From Bradyrhizobium barranii subsp. apii (GTDB taxonomy: Bacteria; Pseudomonadota; Alphaproteobacteria; Rhizobiales; Xanthobacteraceae), in contig NZ_CP096255.1 of NCBI RefSeq assembly GCF_011516635.5, positions 2,416,501 to 2,480,500 on the forward strand: DNA of 64,000 nucleotides, given 5' to 3'. The notes below the pieces were generated by a model. That model ran no database searches, was not told the origin of the DNA, and saw only the letters and a list, made by a program, of their open reading frames with translations. This document shows, one piece after another, positions 25,933 to 34,635 of this stretch. Position 1 is the stretch's first letter, and the number at the start of each line of letters is the position of its first letter. Both the position numbers and the translations under genes were made by a program.

Positions 25933-25958
25933 CGCGCCCGGTTTTCACCGGGCGTGCT
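25933..25958 (+). terminator. Hairpin after the PRC-barrel gene
   Basis: CGCCCGGTTTTCACCGGGCG forms a stem with a short loop about 30 bases after the stop, followed by a weakly T-rich stretch (tgtcgtgtctttcg). A second hairpin at 25975-26004 (cctcgccccgcttgcggggagagg) is a single arm of a dispersed repeat. Confidence 0.55.
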
Positions 25959-26011
25959 GTCGTGTCTTTCGTCTCTCCCTCGCCCCGCTTGCGGGGAGAG
26001 GGAGAAGACGT

Positions 26012-27205
26012 TCAGTGCGTCACCAGCGGGCAGCCGCCCTTGTCGAGCGGACGGAAGGCTTCGTCGCCGGGGACGGTGGCGATCAGCTTGTAGAGGTCCC
26101 ACTCGCCCTTGGACTCCTCCGGCTTCTTCACCTCGAACAGATACATGTCGTGCACCATGCGGCCGTCGATCCGGATCTTGCCGTTCCTGGCGAAGAAGTC
26201 GTTGACCGGCGTTTTGCGCATCTGCTCCATCACCTTCGGCGCCTCGTCGGTCTTGATTGCCTCGATCGCCTTCAGATAGTGCATGGTCGCCGAGTAGAGA
26301 CCGGCCTGGATCATGGTCGGCATATGACCGACCTTCTCGTTGAACCGCTTCGAGAAGGCGCGCGTCTCCTCGTTCATGTCCCAGTAGAACGCGTCGGTGA
26401 CGATCAGGCCCTGCGTCGCCTTGATGCCGAGCGAATGGGTGTCGGTGATCTCCTGGAGCAGCGCGATCATCTTCTGGCCACCCTGAACGAGACCGAATTC
26501 GGCCGCCTGCTTCAGCGCGTTGGTGGTATCGCCGCCGGCATTCGCCAGCGCGACCACCTTGGCCTTGGAGGCCTGGGCCTGCAGCAGGAAGGACGAGAAG
26601 TCCGAGGAATTGAGCGGATGGCGGACCTCGCCGAGCACCTTGCCGCCGCTCTCCTTGACCACGTTGGCGGCGTCGCGCTGCAGCGCCATGCCGAAGGCGT
26701 AGTCGGCGGTGACGAAGAACCAGGTGTCCTCGCCGCGCTTCACCATCGCCTTGCCGGCGACATTCGACAGCGCATAGGTGTCGTAGGTCCAGTGCACCGT
26801 GTTGGGCGAGCAGGCGACGCCGGTGATGTCCGATGACCCGCCGCCGGAGTTGATGTTGATCTTGTTCTTCTCGCGCGTCAGCGCCGAGATCGGCAGTGCC
26901 ACCGAGGATGTCGGCACGTCAAAGATCGCGTCGACCTTGTCGTTGTCGTACCAATTGCGGGCGATGTTGACGCCGACGTCGGGCTTGTTCTGGTGATCGG
27001 CGGCGACCACCTGTACCGGCTTGCCCGCGACCCTGGCGCCGTAATCGGCAACCGCCATCTCGACGGCGGCGAGCGAGCCCTTGCCGGTCGCGTCCGCATA
27101 GAGGCTCGACATGTCCGTGAGCACGCCGATCTTGACGACATCGTCGGAGATCTGCGCGTGGGCCGTGCCTGATGTGGCGGCGAGAGCAAGGCCGGGGATG
27201 TGCGA
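26012..27205 (-). pseudogene. ABC transporter substrate-binding protein (branched-chain amino acid type), 5' end lost
   Basis: The frame encodes a periplasmic type 1 binding protein: ISDDVVKIGVLTDMSSLYAD, VAADHQNKPDVGVNIARNWY, NTVHWTYDTYALSNVAG, TWFFVTADYAFGMALQRDAA, FYWDMNEETRAFSKRF, DGRMVHDMYLFEVKKPEESK. It keeps the end of a signal peptide (GLALAATSGTAHAQ) but no ATG, GTG or TTG start with a plausible n-region. Codons before about 27205 read into unrelated sequence (open to a TTG at 27352). The 5' end seems to have been replaced at the edge of the inserted region to its right, leaving a gene that cannot be exported or translated normally. Confidence 0.72.
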
Positions 27206-27249
27206 GGTGGCGTGAGAAATAAGTAGGGGGCTGCGGTGTTCACGCCGAC

Positions 27250-27405
27250 ATGAGAGCGCTGGACCAGCCCTATGGCGATCCACGCGGCGCGCGGGAGGCC
27301 GCCGAACTGGCGCTGCGAATGCAGCGCTGTGGAATCTCGCGTTGGCACCCAAGCCCGATTACCGCCTGCGAAGCAATCGAGCACCCGGCGACTGATTCAG
27401 CTTAG
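27250..27405 (+). CDS. Short ORF, possible gene remnant
   Basis: An ATG-to-TAG frame of 51 codons (MRALDQPYGDPRGAREAAEL, then RMQRCGISRWHPSPITACEA). The composition and helical pattern look protein-like, and the fragment reads like the C-terminal end of a larger protein. No ribosome binding site is evident. It lies exactly in the gap created where the binding-protein gene lost its 5' end, so it may be a second truncated gene at the junction. Confidence 0.35.
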   Translation: MRALDQPYGDPRGAREAAELALRMQRCGISRWHPSPITACEAIEHPATDSA

Positions 27406-27428
27406 TTGCAGCCCTCTCGCTCACGTCG

Positions 27429-28277
27429 CTAAAACGGGAATTCATCCACTTTGACGTCTAAATCGACGGGAAAATCGAAGGTGCCTTCGGTGGTCACAAT
27501 GCGAACTGTGGCTCGTCCCGCTATCTTGTAACTTTCCTTCAAAACGACCGGTTCTTGATTGGCTCCGTAAGCATTTTCTAAAATCCTTTCGCCAGTAATT
27601 TTTATCTGGGCCCATGACTTAGCTTGCAACCGTCTAAGTGGTGGACGCACAAAATAGCTGCTGACGCTTTTGTCCGTTTCGCTTTGACGCACTGCGCATT
27701 CTTGGCCGTCTTGGGTAAACGTCCATCCCCTTCCAGCTTCAAAATAGATGGCCTCGATTTCGGGAGAGGGAACTGTCGTGTCATTATTCAAGTCAAAAAC
27801 CACATCGACCGTGCCCTTGGCGGACCATTTAGTCTTCGTGAGCAAGCCTGATGTGCGATTCAATCGCACAGTGAGGATGGATTTCCGGTTAGCGAACTCG
27901 GACTTCAACCAGTCTAGGTCCTTCTCAAGCGCTTGCCGTAAGTTCTGTATTGAGTCCCCGTAAATCAGATGACGGTGATGCTTGAGGTCGAACGGGATGT
28001 CGTCAGCTCTCGAAGTAAGAAGCAGACATAGCTTGCCTTTGGCGTGGGCATATCCCGTTTCGTAGAACACGTTGGGATTGCGGCCAGTCATGTCAGCTAT
28101 GATGATGTCGGCAGCATCTATCTGGCGGTAAATGCGCTCTAGGATATTCTCTTTGTGAAATATCTGCTCGTCAACGCGCTCGGCTCGAATGCCGAGTTTC
28201 TCAGCCGTCTCCTTGATCCCGAGTTTGTATACATCGTCAAAAGCAGCATCGAATGGCATTAAAACGAATGCAAACAT
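27429..28277 (-). CDS. Nucleoside deoxyribosyltransferase/TIR-like protein with beta-rich C-domain; possible defence effector
   Basis: A 282-residue protein. Residues 1-125 match the widely spread Rossmann-like NDT/TIR-like domain: FVLMPFDAAFDDVYKLGIKE, AERVDEQIFHKENILERIYR, DIIIADMTGRNPNVFYETGY (Glu73 at the NDT catalytic position), ADDIPFDLKHHRHLIYG. This domain occurs alone or fused in many bacterial immune proteins and signalling proteins, and some relatives cleave NAD or nucleosides. Residues 130-282 form a beta-rich domain without known family. Codon use and GC are lower than neighbours, indicating transfer. Activity is not established. Confidence 0.7.
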   Translation of the reverse strand: MFAFVLMPFDAAFDDVYKLGIKETAEKLGIRAERVDEQIFHKENILERIYRQIDAADIIIADMTGRNPNVFYETGYAHAKGKLCLLLTSRADDIPFDLKHHRHLIYGDSIQNLRQALEKDLDWLKSEFANRKSILTVRLNRTSGLLTKTKWSAKGTVDVVFDLNNDTTVPSPEIEAIYFEAGRGWTFTQDGQECAVRQSETDKSVSSYFVRPPLRRLQAKSWAQIKITGERILENAYGANQEPVVLKESYKIAGRATVRIVTTEGTFDFPVDLDVKVDEFPF

Positions 28278-28378
28278 TAGTGATCATCCCGCGAATCGGT
28301 CATTCACACGATGGCACAATGCAGGGTAGCAAGACGAAGGTTGGGGCGCTTGTCCCGGTTATTCACAGGCTGCCTTGA

Positions 28379-28765
28379 TCACCGAAAGAGCTGTGCACGG
28401 GCTTGAGCAATTGCCGCCTTGGCTTGGTCAAGCGTGACGTTGAACCATTCGCCCCTCACACGATGTTCAGCCAGAATTCGATGCACCATCGGCTCAAGAG
28501 CAGGAGCTTCGGCGTCGTCCTCACAACAGTGGGTATGAACGATTGTGAGTTGATGCGGCGTTCCAGTTTGAAATTGGCTCAATCGGCCTTCCGGGTCGAA
28601 GGCCTTACCGATCTTGAGAAAGCCGCTGCCAGGATCTTGGATCACATAAAGCTGCCTATGCTCCCTGACCGGAGGCAGAAAACGCCGCGACCAATCGGCA
28701 CTCATTTCAGCTAACGCCTCATCCGCGTTAGTTGGGCCATCCGGGTCCGGGTTGGGGTACGGCAC
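28379..28765 (-). CDS. GIY-YIG family protein (T5orf172/MUG113 type)
   Basis: The 128-residue protein has the minimal GIY-YIG-like core of the T5orf172/MUG113 group: LYVIQDPGSGFLKIGKA (YVI...KIG), Arg61 in the GRLSQFQTGTP segment, and the late Glu91 with RGEWFNVTLDQA. The start used is a GTG; an ATG inside would cut into the core, so the GTG or an upstream start is likely. Such proteins are nuclease-like and typically found on phages and islands. It lies 100 bases from the NDT/TIR-like gene on the same strand and may be transcribed with it. Confidence 0.7.
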   Translation of the reverse strand: MPYPNPDPDGPTNADEALAEMSADWSRRFLPPVREHRQLYVIQDPGSGFLKIGKAFDPEGRLSQFQTGTPHQLTIVHTHCCEDDAEAPALEPMVHRILAEHRVRGEWFNVTLDQAKAAIAQARAQLFR

Positions 28766-28844
28766 AGGCTCAAAGCCAGTCGAAGCATCGCACAGTCGTG
28801 CCGTCGCATCGGCCAGCTCATCATTACCGGCGTCGCGAAGGCGT

Positions 28845-30484
28845 CTAGCCCGTCTTATTCGTCAGAGGGCGCCTGAGAGGCTGGCGAGCGTGGTGTAAAG
28901 CGCTGATGCGGCGTAGGATTCGGTTGCAAAGCCAACCCCATCACCTTCAGCCGCGAACACCACGCCCGCCATGACCGACGATACGATTCTGCCCTTCTCG
29001 TTTCCAGCCGTTCACGCCAAGAAAGTCACAGCTGCCTTCGATGGCGGTCGGCTGACCTCGAACGGGGGCGTGATGCTTCTGGCGATGGCCGAGCGGCGTC
29101 TCGGCTTGGCCGACAATTTGGCCCGGGTGTTCCCGGATCGGCGCGATCCGACGCGGGTCGTGCACAGCCTGGTCGATATGTTCCGCGCGCGCATGTTCGC
29201 GATCTGCTGCGGCTACGAGGACGCCGACGACCTCGATCATCTGCGGTCCGATCCCGCATTCAAGCTGGCCTGCGGACGGCTGCCGGACACGGGTCGCGAT
29301 CTGTGTTCCCAACCGACGCTGTCGCGTCTGGAGAATGCTCCGCGCCTGCGCGACGTGATCCGACTGACCTACACTTTGGTCGACGCATGGATGGATAGCT
29401 ACCCGCGCGAGCCGGCATCCGTCACGCTCGACATCGATGATACCTGCGATGTCGTCCACGGCCATCAGCAGCTCTCGCTGTTCAACGCTCATTATGACGA
29501 ACGCTGCTTCCTGCCGATCCACGTCTACGACACGGAGAAGAGCCGGCCCGTGGCGGTCGTGCTGCGGCCCGGCAAGACGCCGGGCGGCGTCGAGGTGCGT
29601 GCCCATCTGCGCCGCCTGGTACGGCATATCCGGACGCGGTGGCACAACACGCGAATTACGTTCCGTGGCGACGGGCACTATGCCCGGCCGGAGGCAATGG
29701 CGTGGTGCGAGACCAACGGCATCGACTACATCTTCGGTCTGTCCGGCACCAAGCCGCTCGCCAGAAAAGTCGACGCGGTCGCCGACGACATCCGCACGCG
29801 ACGCGCCATCGAGAACCTGCCGGTTCTGCGCGGCTATACCGAGACGCGCCACAAGGCAAAGTCCTGGGATCGCGAACGACGCACCGTCGCCCGTATTGAG
29901 GCGACGATGCTCGGCCTCGACATCCGCTTCGTCGTCACCAGCCTCGATGTCGGCTCGGCCGAGTGGATCTACGACAGCCTGTATTGCGCGCGCGGCCAAG
30001 CCGAGAATCTGATCAAGCTGCATAAGACGCAGCTCGCCTCCGATCGCACCAGTTGCCGTTCGGCGCTCGCCAATCAAGTCCGCCTCGTTCTCCATACCGC
30101 CGCTTATTGGCTGATGCTGACCGTGCGCGACGCCATTCCCAAAGTCCGGGAATTGGCCACTGCCGAGTTCGCGACGCTGCGTCTTCGGCTCTTGAAAATC
30201 GCCGCCCGGGTTGTCGAGACCAAGAGCCGCATTCGCCTTGCGTTCGCCGCGGCATGTCCCGAAGCCGACCTGATCCGCAGCTTGCCCGGCGCGCTGCTGC
30301 CGCTCGGTCCTTGACCGGTGGGGCGTCCGCCCGCGTTCACCCAACCCATCCCTCAAGCGCGTTGCAAAGTACCGGTCGTCAGGCGGTGAAAAGCCGAAGG
30401 CAATCCTGTGCGCCTCGTCAGCGGAGGTGTGCGGATGCACCAGTCGGACCAAAATACCGCGCTCTCACGAATAGGGCGGGCTAG
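28845..30484. mobile_element. IS1380-family insertion sequence, complete, about 1.64 kb
   Basis: The transposase gene is bracketed by terminal inverted repeats: left CTAGCCCGTCTTATTCGTCAGAG in two parts at 28845-28867, and right at 30462-30484. The reverse complement of the right end matches the left at 20 of 23 positions. The length fits IS1380 elements. I found no clear 4-bp target duplication at these borders, so the ends could be off by one or two bases or the insertion could be old or rearranged. Confidence 0.85.
28971..30314 (+). CDS. IS1380-family transposase (DDE)
   Basis: A full-length 447-residue DDE transposase: FDGGRLTSNGGVMLLAMAER near the N-terminus, the first Asp in VTLDIDDTCDVVHGHQQ, the region ITFRGDGHYARPEAMAWCE with the second Asp and YIFGLSGT, and the C-terminal YCARGQAENLIKLHKTQLAS, where the catalytic Glu of the DDE set lies, followed by CRSALANQVRLVLHTAAYWL. 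No frameshift or internal stop is seen, so the element may be active. An ATG follows directly after the short 5' leader inside the left end. Confidence 0.94.
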   Translation: MTDDTILPFSFPAVHAKKVTAAFDGGRLTSNGGVMLLAMAERRLGLADNLARVFPDRRDPTRVVHSLVDMFRARMFAICCGYEDADDLDHLRSDPAFKLACGRLPDTGRDLCSQPTLSRLENAPRLRDVIRLTYTLVDAWMDSYPREPASVTLDIDDTCDVVHGHQQLSLFNAHYDERCFLPIHVYDTEKSRPVAVVLRPGKTPGGVEVRAHLRRLVRHIRTRWHNTRITFRGDGHYARPEAMAWCETNGIDYIFGLSGTKPLARKVDAVADDIRTRRAIENLPVLRGYTETRHKAKSWDRERRTVARIEATMLGLDIRFVVTSLDVGSAEWIYDSLYCARGQAENLIKLHKTQLASDRTSCRSALANQVRLVLHTAAYWLMLTVRDAIPKVRELATAEFATLRLRLLKIAARVVETKSRIRLAFAAACPEADLIRSLPGALLPLGP

Positions 30485-30532
30485 ATAGGATGGACAGCAG
30501 AAATTCGAGATTATGCACTTTCAATTTCTCCG

Positions 30533-30825
30533 CTATCGGTTCGTCGTAAACCTCCCGATACTGCGCCCGCCCGCATCATAGATTGTCGTCGTGTTGCCGC
30601 TCGTCGTCTCGCGGCTGATCACCTTGCCTCGTGCATCGTAGTTCGTGACCGTGCCGCTGGAGTCGGTCGCCGACCGTCTGGGGTACCGCCAAACGAGTCG
30701 TAGAACGTGCGCTGCTGCCCGACAGTACCGTCGGGCAGCGACTGCGCCGAGGCCGCGCCGGTCAGCAGCGCGAGCGTCAGCAGTGTAGCCGTCATGATTT
30801 GCCTGTAAATCGTGGGGAACGACAT
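30533..30825 (-). pseudogene. Small secreted YD-repeat protein, frameshifted by one base
   Basis: The ATG at 30825 follows AAGGA and starts a signal peptide (MSFPTIYRQIMTATLLTLAL, LTGAASAQ). After RTFYDSFGGT the frame breaks in a four-base C run (plus-strand G run 30680-30683). With one more C the sequence reads on: RRSATDSSGTVTNYDARGKV, SRETTSGNTTTIYDAGGRSI, GRFTTNR. The restored 97-residue protein has three YDxxG units spaced 22-23 residues, like a miniature of RHS/YD-repeat beta strands. Either a sequence error or a decayed gene. It lies between the IS element and the small ORF at 31023. Confidence 0.6.
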
Positions 30826-31022
30826 CCCAATTCCTTGAATCCGGGTGCCATCCGCGCCACCTTGCGCGACCATGACGGCTTTGGCCTAATTGGCGAGTGA
30901 TTTGGCAGTTTGCCGAATCACGCATGGAAAAGCCGAGCACACTTCGCAGGCGGGCTCGGCTTTCCGTGGCTGTTTTCACCGGAGATGCTTTCGGATGTCC
31001 ATCACCACGAGGAGACCCTAGC

Positions 31023-31241
31023 TTGGCTAGTCCTGTCGTTCAAGACAACCAACCCCGCAAAACCAAGTTCACATTCGAAGAAGCTGTTGACGTGTGGCTG
31101 CGCCGCTGGAGTGGCCAGTACCAGCACGAGATCGCGGCGGCCTATGTGATCAACCCGCGTGCCGTGAACCACGTTCTCAAGGGCATCACGCACGCCGGAA
31201 GCAAGGACGAAGCCGCCCAGCGCACCGGGCGCACGGCATAG
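31023..31241 (+). CDS. Small putative HTH-like protein, TTG start
   Basis: I choose the TTG at 31023 because GAGGAG lies eight bases before it; an upstream frame to 30897 is without a ribosome binding site. The 72 residues include KFTFEEAVDVWLRRWSGQYQ and HEIAAAYVINPRAVNHVLKG, which look like a small winged or simple helix-turn-helix as in excisionase-like or plasmid regulatory proteins. The family is not recognised. It may belong to the mobile region that starts near 27.2 kb. Confidence 0.5.
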   Translation: MASPVVQDNQPRKTKFTFEEAVDVWLRRWSGQYQHEIAAAYVINPRAVNHVLKGITHAGSKDEAAQRTGRTA

Positions 31242-31409
31242 TCAGCGCGACGGCTCGGCGAGCGGCTCCGGTCGCTCGCCTGTCGCTTCCGGCAAAAAAA
31301 TCTGCTTTTTACACCGGCCTGACACCGACGCGCTGTCATACCGATATTATTGAGCTTTTACCGCTCATCACTCTCCCACAACAAGGAGAAGGAAGAAGAA
31401 TACCACCGG

Positions 31410-32240
31410 TCAGGCGCTGCTGCCCTTGAGCCGTTCGTTGCGTCGGCGCAGGCCTTCCAGGGTGGCGAGGAGGATGACCGATACCGTCGTCAGAATCACC
31501 GCCGCTGCCGTGATGGTCGGACTGATGTTCTCGCGGATGCCGCTGAACATCTCGCGCGGCAGGGTGCGTTGCTCCGGACCCGCCATGAACAGCACGATCA
31601 CCACCTCATCGAAGCTGGTCGCGAAGGCGAAGAGCGCACCCGACGCAAGGCCGGGCAGGATCAGCGGCAGGATCACGCGGCGGAACGCATAAAGCGGCGA
31701 GGCGCCGAGCGAGGCGGCGGCGCGTGCCAGATTGGTGTCGAAGCTTTGCAGCGTCGCGCCGACCGTGATCACCACAAAGGGCGTCGCCAGCGCGGTGTGG
31801 GCCAGGATCAAGCCGAGATAACTGCCGGTCAGTCCGATCGGCGCGAAGAAGAAATACAGGCCGACCGCGGTGATGACGCCGGGCACGACGACCGGCGACA
31901 GCACGAAAGCCAGCACGAGCGGTTTGAACCGGCTCTTCCACTGCGCCAGCCCCAGCGCAGCCAGCGTGCCAAGCACCATCGACAGCAGGGTCGAGGCGAC
32001 GCCGATGATCATGCTGTTCTTCAGCGAATTCATCCAGCGCGGCGAATTGATGAAGTCGTCGTACCAGCGCAAGGAGAGGCCCGGCAGCGGATAGGTGAGG
32101 TACGAGCCCGAACTGAAGGACAGCGGCATGATCGCAAGGATCGGCGCGATCAGGAAGATGAACACCAGCGTGGAGATGACGATGGTCGCGGTCCACGCGA
32201 TACGCTGGCTGGGCGTGCGGAGGGAAGAATGATCGCTCAA
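31410..32240 (-). CDS. ABC transporter permease (PotC/spermidine-putrescine type)
   Basis: A 276-residue inner-membrane permease with about six helices and the EAA-type loop [35 protein letters not shown]. The start is a TTG at 32240 whose bases overlap the stop codon of the upstream permease, with GGAGG nine bases before. Helices begin [20 protein letters not shown]. Such proteins pair with a PotB-type permease and a PotA-type ATPase to import polyamines or related cations. Last gene of a four-gene operon; no clear terminator follows. Confidence 0.85.
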   Translation of the reverse strand: MSDHSSLRTPSQRIAWTATIVISTLVFIFLIAPILAIMPLSFSSGSYLTYPLPGLSLRWYDDFINSPRWMNSLKNSMIIGVASTLLSMVLGTLAALGLAQWKSRFKPLVLAFVLSPVVVPGVITAVGLYFFFAPIGLTGSYLGLILAHTALATPFVVITVGATLQSFDTNLARAAASLGASPLYAFRRVILPLILPGLASGALFAFATSFDEVVIVLFMAGPEQRTLPREMFSGIRENISPTITAAAVILTTVSVILLATLEGLRRRNERLKGSSA

Positions 32241-33498
32241 TTCTTCATTCCTCCCGTGACCTGCTGCCCCTGCACCAGCTTGCCGTAGACGAGAGCGAGC
32301 AAAAGAGTGGCCAGCAGCAGCACCGCTCCCAACGCCGAAGCAAGGCCCCAATTGGCCGTCTCGGTCGTGTAGAGCGCGATGAAGTAGCTGATCATCTGAT
32401 CGGCGGCGCCGCCGACGAGTGCCGGTGTGATGTAGTAGCCGAGCGCCAGGATGAAGACGAGCAGGCTTCCCGCGCCGATGCCGGGCAGGGTCTGAGGCAG
32501 GTAGATCCGCAGGAAGGCAGTGGTCGGTGGCGCGCCGAGCGAGGCGGCGGCACGCATGTACGCAGGCGAGATCGCTTTCATGCTGCTGTACAGCGGCAGG
32601 ATCATGAACGGCAGGAGAACGTGGGTCATGGCCACGCAGACACCGAAGCGGTTGTAGATCAGCCGCAACGGCTCGTCGATGATGCCAGCCAGTGCAGGCT
32701 GTCGTTCACGATGCCCTTGCTCTGCAGCAAGACGATCCAGGCGCAGGTGCGGACCAGAAGCGACGTCCAGAACGGCAGCAGGACAAAGATCATCAGCAGG
32801 TTCGACCGGCCCGGCGGCAGCGTTGCCAGCAGGTAAGCGACCGGGAAGCCGAGGATCAGGCAGAGTGCCGTGACGCTGAAGCTGATGAGGAAGGTGCGGG
32901 CGAAGACGTTGCGGTAGATCGCCTGGTCTGATGCGGCCGCGACGATCGCACCATCGACGTTCCGCGTCAGGTCGAGCGCCGCCAGCAGATAGAAGCCGGT
33001 CACCGGGCCACTGGCATCCTTGATCGTCGTCCAGGTGGCCCGTTCGCGCCAGGCCGGATTGATCTTGCCCGGTGTCTCCCTGGCGGTGCCGGGCTCCGGC
33101 TGCGCCTTCAGATTGCGTGCGGTGCTGGTCAGGATCGTACGAAAACCGTTCAGGGCGTAATTGAGCCGCTTGGCCGCGATGGCGATGATGCCGGAAGCGC
33201 GCGCCGCCAGGATGTCGCTTGCCAGCGCTGCAAAGGCCTTTTCATCCGGCAGGTCCTTGCCGTCCCAGTCGGCGAGAGCCGCGACGGTTTGCGGCAGAAC
33301 CTGACGCACCTCGCGGTCATCGACCGCGCGCCACAGCATGCCGGCGATCGGGCCTGCGAAGGTGAACAGCAGGAAGACGAGAAGCGGCAGCACCAGCGCC
33401 AATGCCTTGACCTGGCGTGTCCGCTCCGCACGCCGCAATCGGCGCTTGAGCGGCACCTCGGTCGACGCATTGGCGCCGGTCAAGCGCGCATCCGTCAT
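32237..33498 (-). pseudogene. ABC transporter permease (PotB type), frameshifted by one base
   Basis: The frame from the ATG at 33498 encodes the N-terminal 279 residues (VKALALVLPLLVFLLFTFAG, a long periplasmic loop about 60-190, [40 protein letters not shown]) and is lost at LHWLA. One missing base around 32684-32690 would give LHWL(G)[14 protein letters not shown] and continue to the end ([25 protein letters not shown]). The restored length is 420 residues, with a longer periplasmic loop than PotB. The stop overlaps the next gene's start. Error or real mutation is undecided. Confidence 0.78.
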
Positions 33499-33520
33499 TG
33501 GTCGAGCCTTGCAGGGCGCG

Positions 33521-34579
33521 TTACTTCGCGGCCCATTTGTTGAAGCGCTCGGTCAGGCGGTCGATGTTCTCGAGCCAGAAGCCAACGTTGATCTCGACCG
33601 CGTTCTTGATGTTGTCAGGCGCTGTCGGCAGGTCCTTGAGAACGGCGGGCGCGAGCAGGGCGGCTGCGTCCTTGTTCGAGGTGCCATAGGCAATGTTCTG
33701 CGACAGCTTTGACTGGTTCTCCGCCTTGCCCGCGAAGTCCAGGAACTTGTAGGCCGCATCCTTGTTCGGGCTGCCCTTCAGGATGACCCAGCTGTCGAGA
33801 GTGAAGAGGGCTCCGTCCCATACGATGCCGAAATTCTTCTTGTCGTTCTTGTTCGCGGTGTCGATGCGGCCATTGTAGACCGAGGTCATCGCCACCTCGC
33901 CGGAGGCGAGCAATTGCGGCGGCTGGGCGCCGGCCTTCCACCAGACGATGTCGCCCTTGATGGTGTCCAGCTTCTTGAACGCGCGCTCGACGCCCTCGTC
34001 GGTCGCCAGCACCTTGTAGACGTCCTTCGGTGCGACGCCGTCGGCCATGAGGGCGATCTCCAGCGTGGTCTTCGGGCCCTGACGCAAGGCGCGCTTGCCC
34101 GGAATCTTTTTGGTGTCGAAGAAGTCGGCCCAGCCGTTGGGGGCGTCCTTCAGCTTGTCCTTGTCGTAGCCGAGAACGAAATCGTAGAGGATGGCGCCGA
34201 CGCCGCAGGGATTGACCGACGGCGGGATATAGGCGGCCTCGCCGCCGATCTTGGAATAATCCATCTTCTCGAACAGGCCTTCCTCGCAGCCGACCGCGAG
34301 TTCGTCGCTCTCGACCTGGACGAGGTCCCAGGTGGCGGCACCACCCTGCACCTTGGCGCGCAACACGCCGACGCCGCCGTCCCAGGACTCGTCGTTCATC
34401 GCGACGCCGGCTGCTTTCTTGAACGGCTCGAAATAGACCTTCTTCTGGGCATCCTGGTAGGCGCCGCCCCACGACACGACGGTGAGGTCACGCGCCTGCG
34501 TGACCGTGGCCAGCGCGGCGCTGGCGCTGAACGCCACGGCGAACCCCAGAGCAATCTTGCCAGTCTTGCGCTTCAGCAT
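33521..34579 (-). CDS. Periplasmic substrate-binding protein (PotD-type, polyamine)
   Basis: The 352-residue protein has a signal peptide (MLKRKTGKIALGFAVAFSAS, cleavage near 29, ...TQARD) and the type 2 periplasmic binding fold of polyamine receptors: LTVVSWGGAYQDAQKKVYFE, WDLVQVESDELAVGCEEGLF, PCGVGAILYDFVLGYDKDKL, GWADFFDTKKIPGKRALRQG, AMTSVYNGRID and LDSWVILKGSPNKDAAYKFL. It is intact between the frameshifted ATPase and permease. The ligand is most likely spermidine, putrescine or a similar cation, but related proteins bind other compounds. Confidence 0.88.
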   Translation of the reverse strand: MLKRKTGKIALGFAVAFSASAALATVTQARDLTVVSWGGAYQDAQKKVYFEPFKKAAGVAMNDESWDGGVGVLRAKVQGGAATWDLVQVESDELAVGCEEGLFEKMDYSKIGGEAAYIPPSVNPCGVGAILYDFVLGYDKDKLKDAPNGWADFFDTKKIPGKRALRQGPKTTLEIALMADGVAPKDVYKVLATDEGVERAFKKLDTIKGDIVWWKAGAQPPQLLASGEVAMTSVYNGRIDTANKNDKKNFGIVWDGALFTLDSWVILKGSPNKDAAYKFLDFAGKAENQSKLSQNIAYGTSNKDAAALLAPAVLKDLPTAPDNIKNAVEINVGFWLENIDRLTERFNKWAAK

Positions 34580-34635
34580 GGTCCTTGTTCCTTCTTCATC
34601 TGCGTTGCGTTGAGGTTGATCGATGCCGGTCCGGA

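Noticed and set aside
28947..30452. A 501-codon minus-strand frame opposite the transposase
   Set aside because: It is a shadow of the intact IS1380 transposase and contains only Arg/Ala/Gly/Asp-rich sequence.
27200..31250. Prophage
   Set aside because: No integrase, capsid, terminase or lysis gene is visible; the region contains one IS and a few cargo-like genes only.
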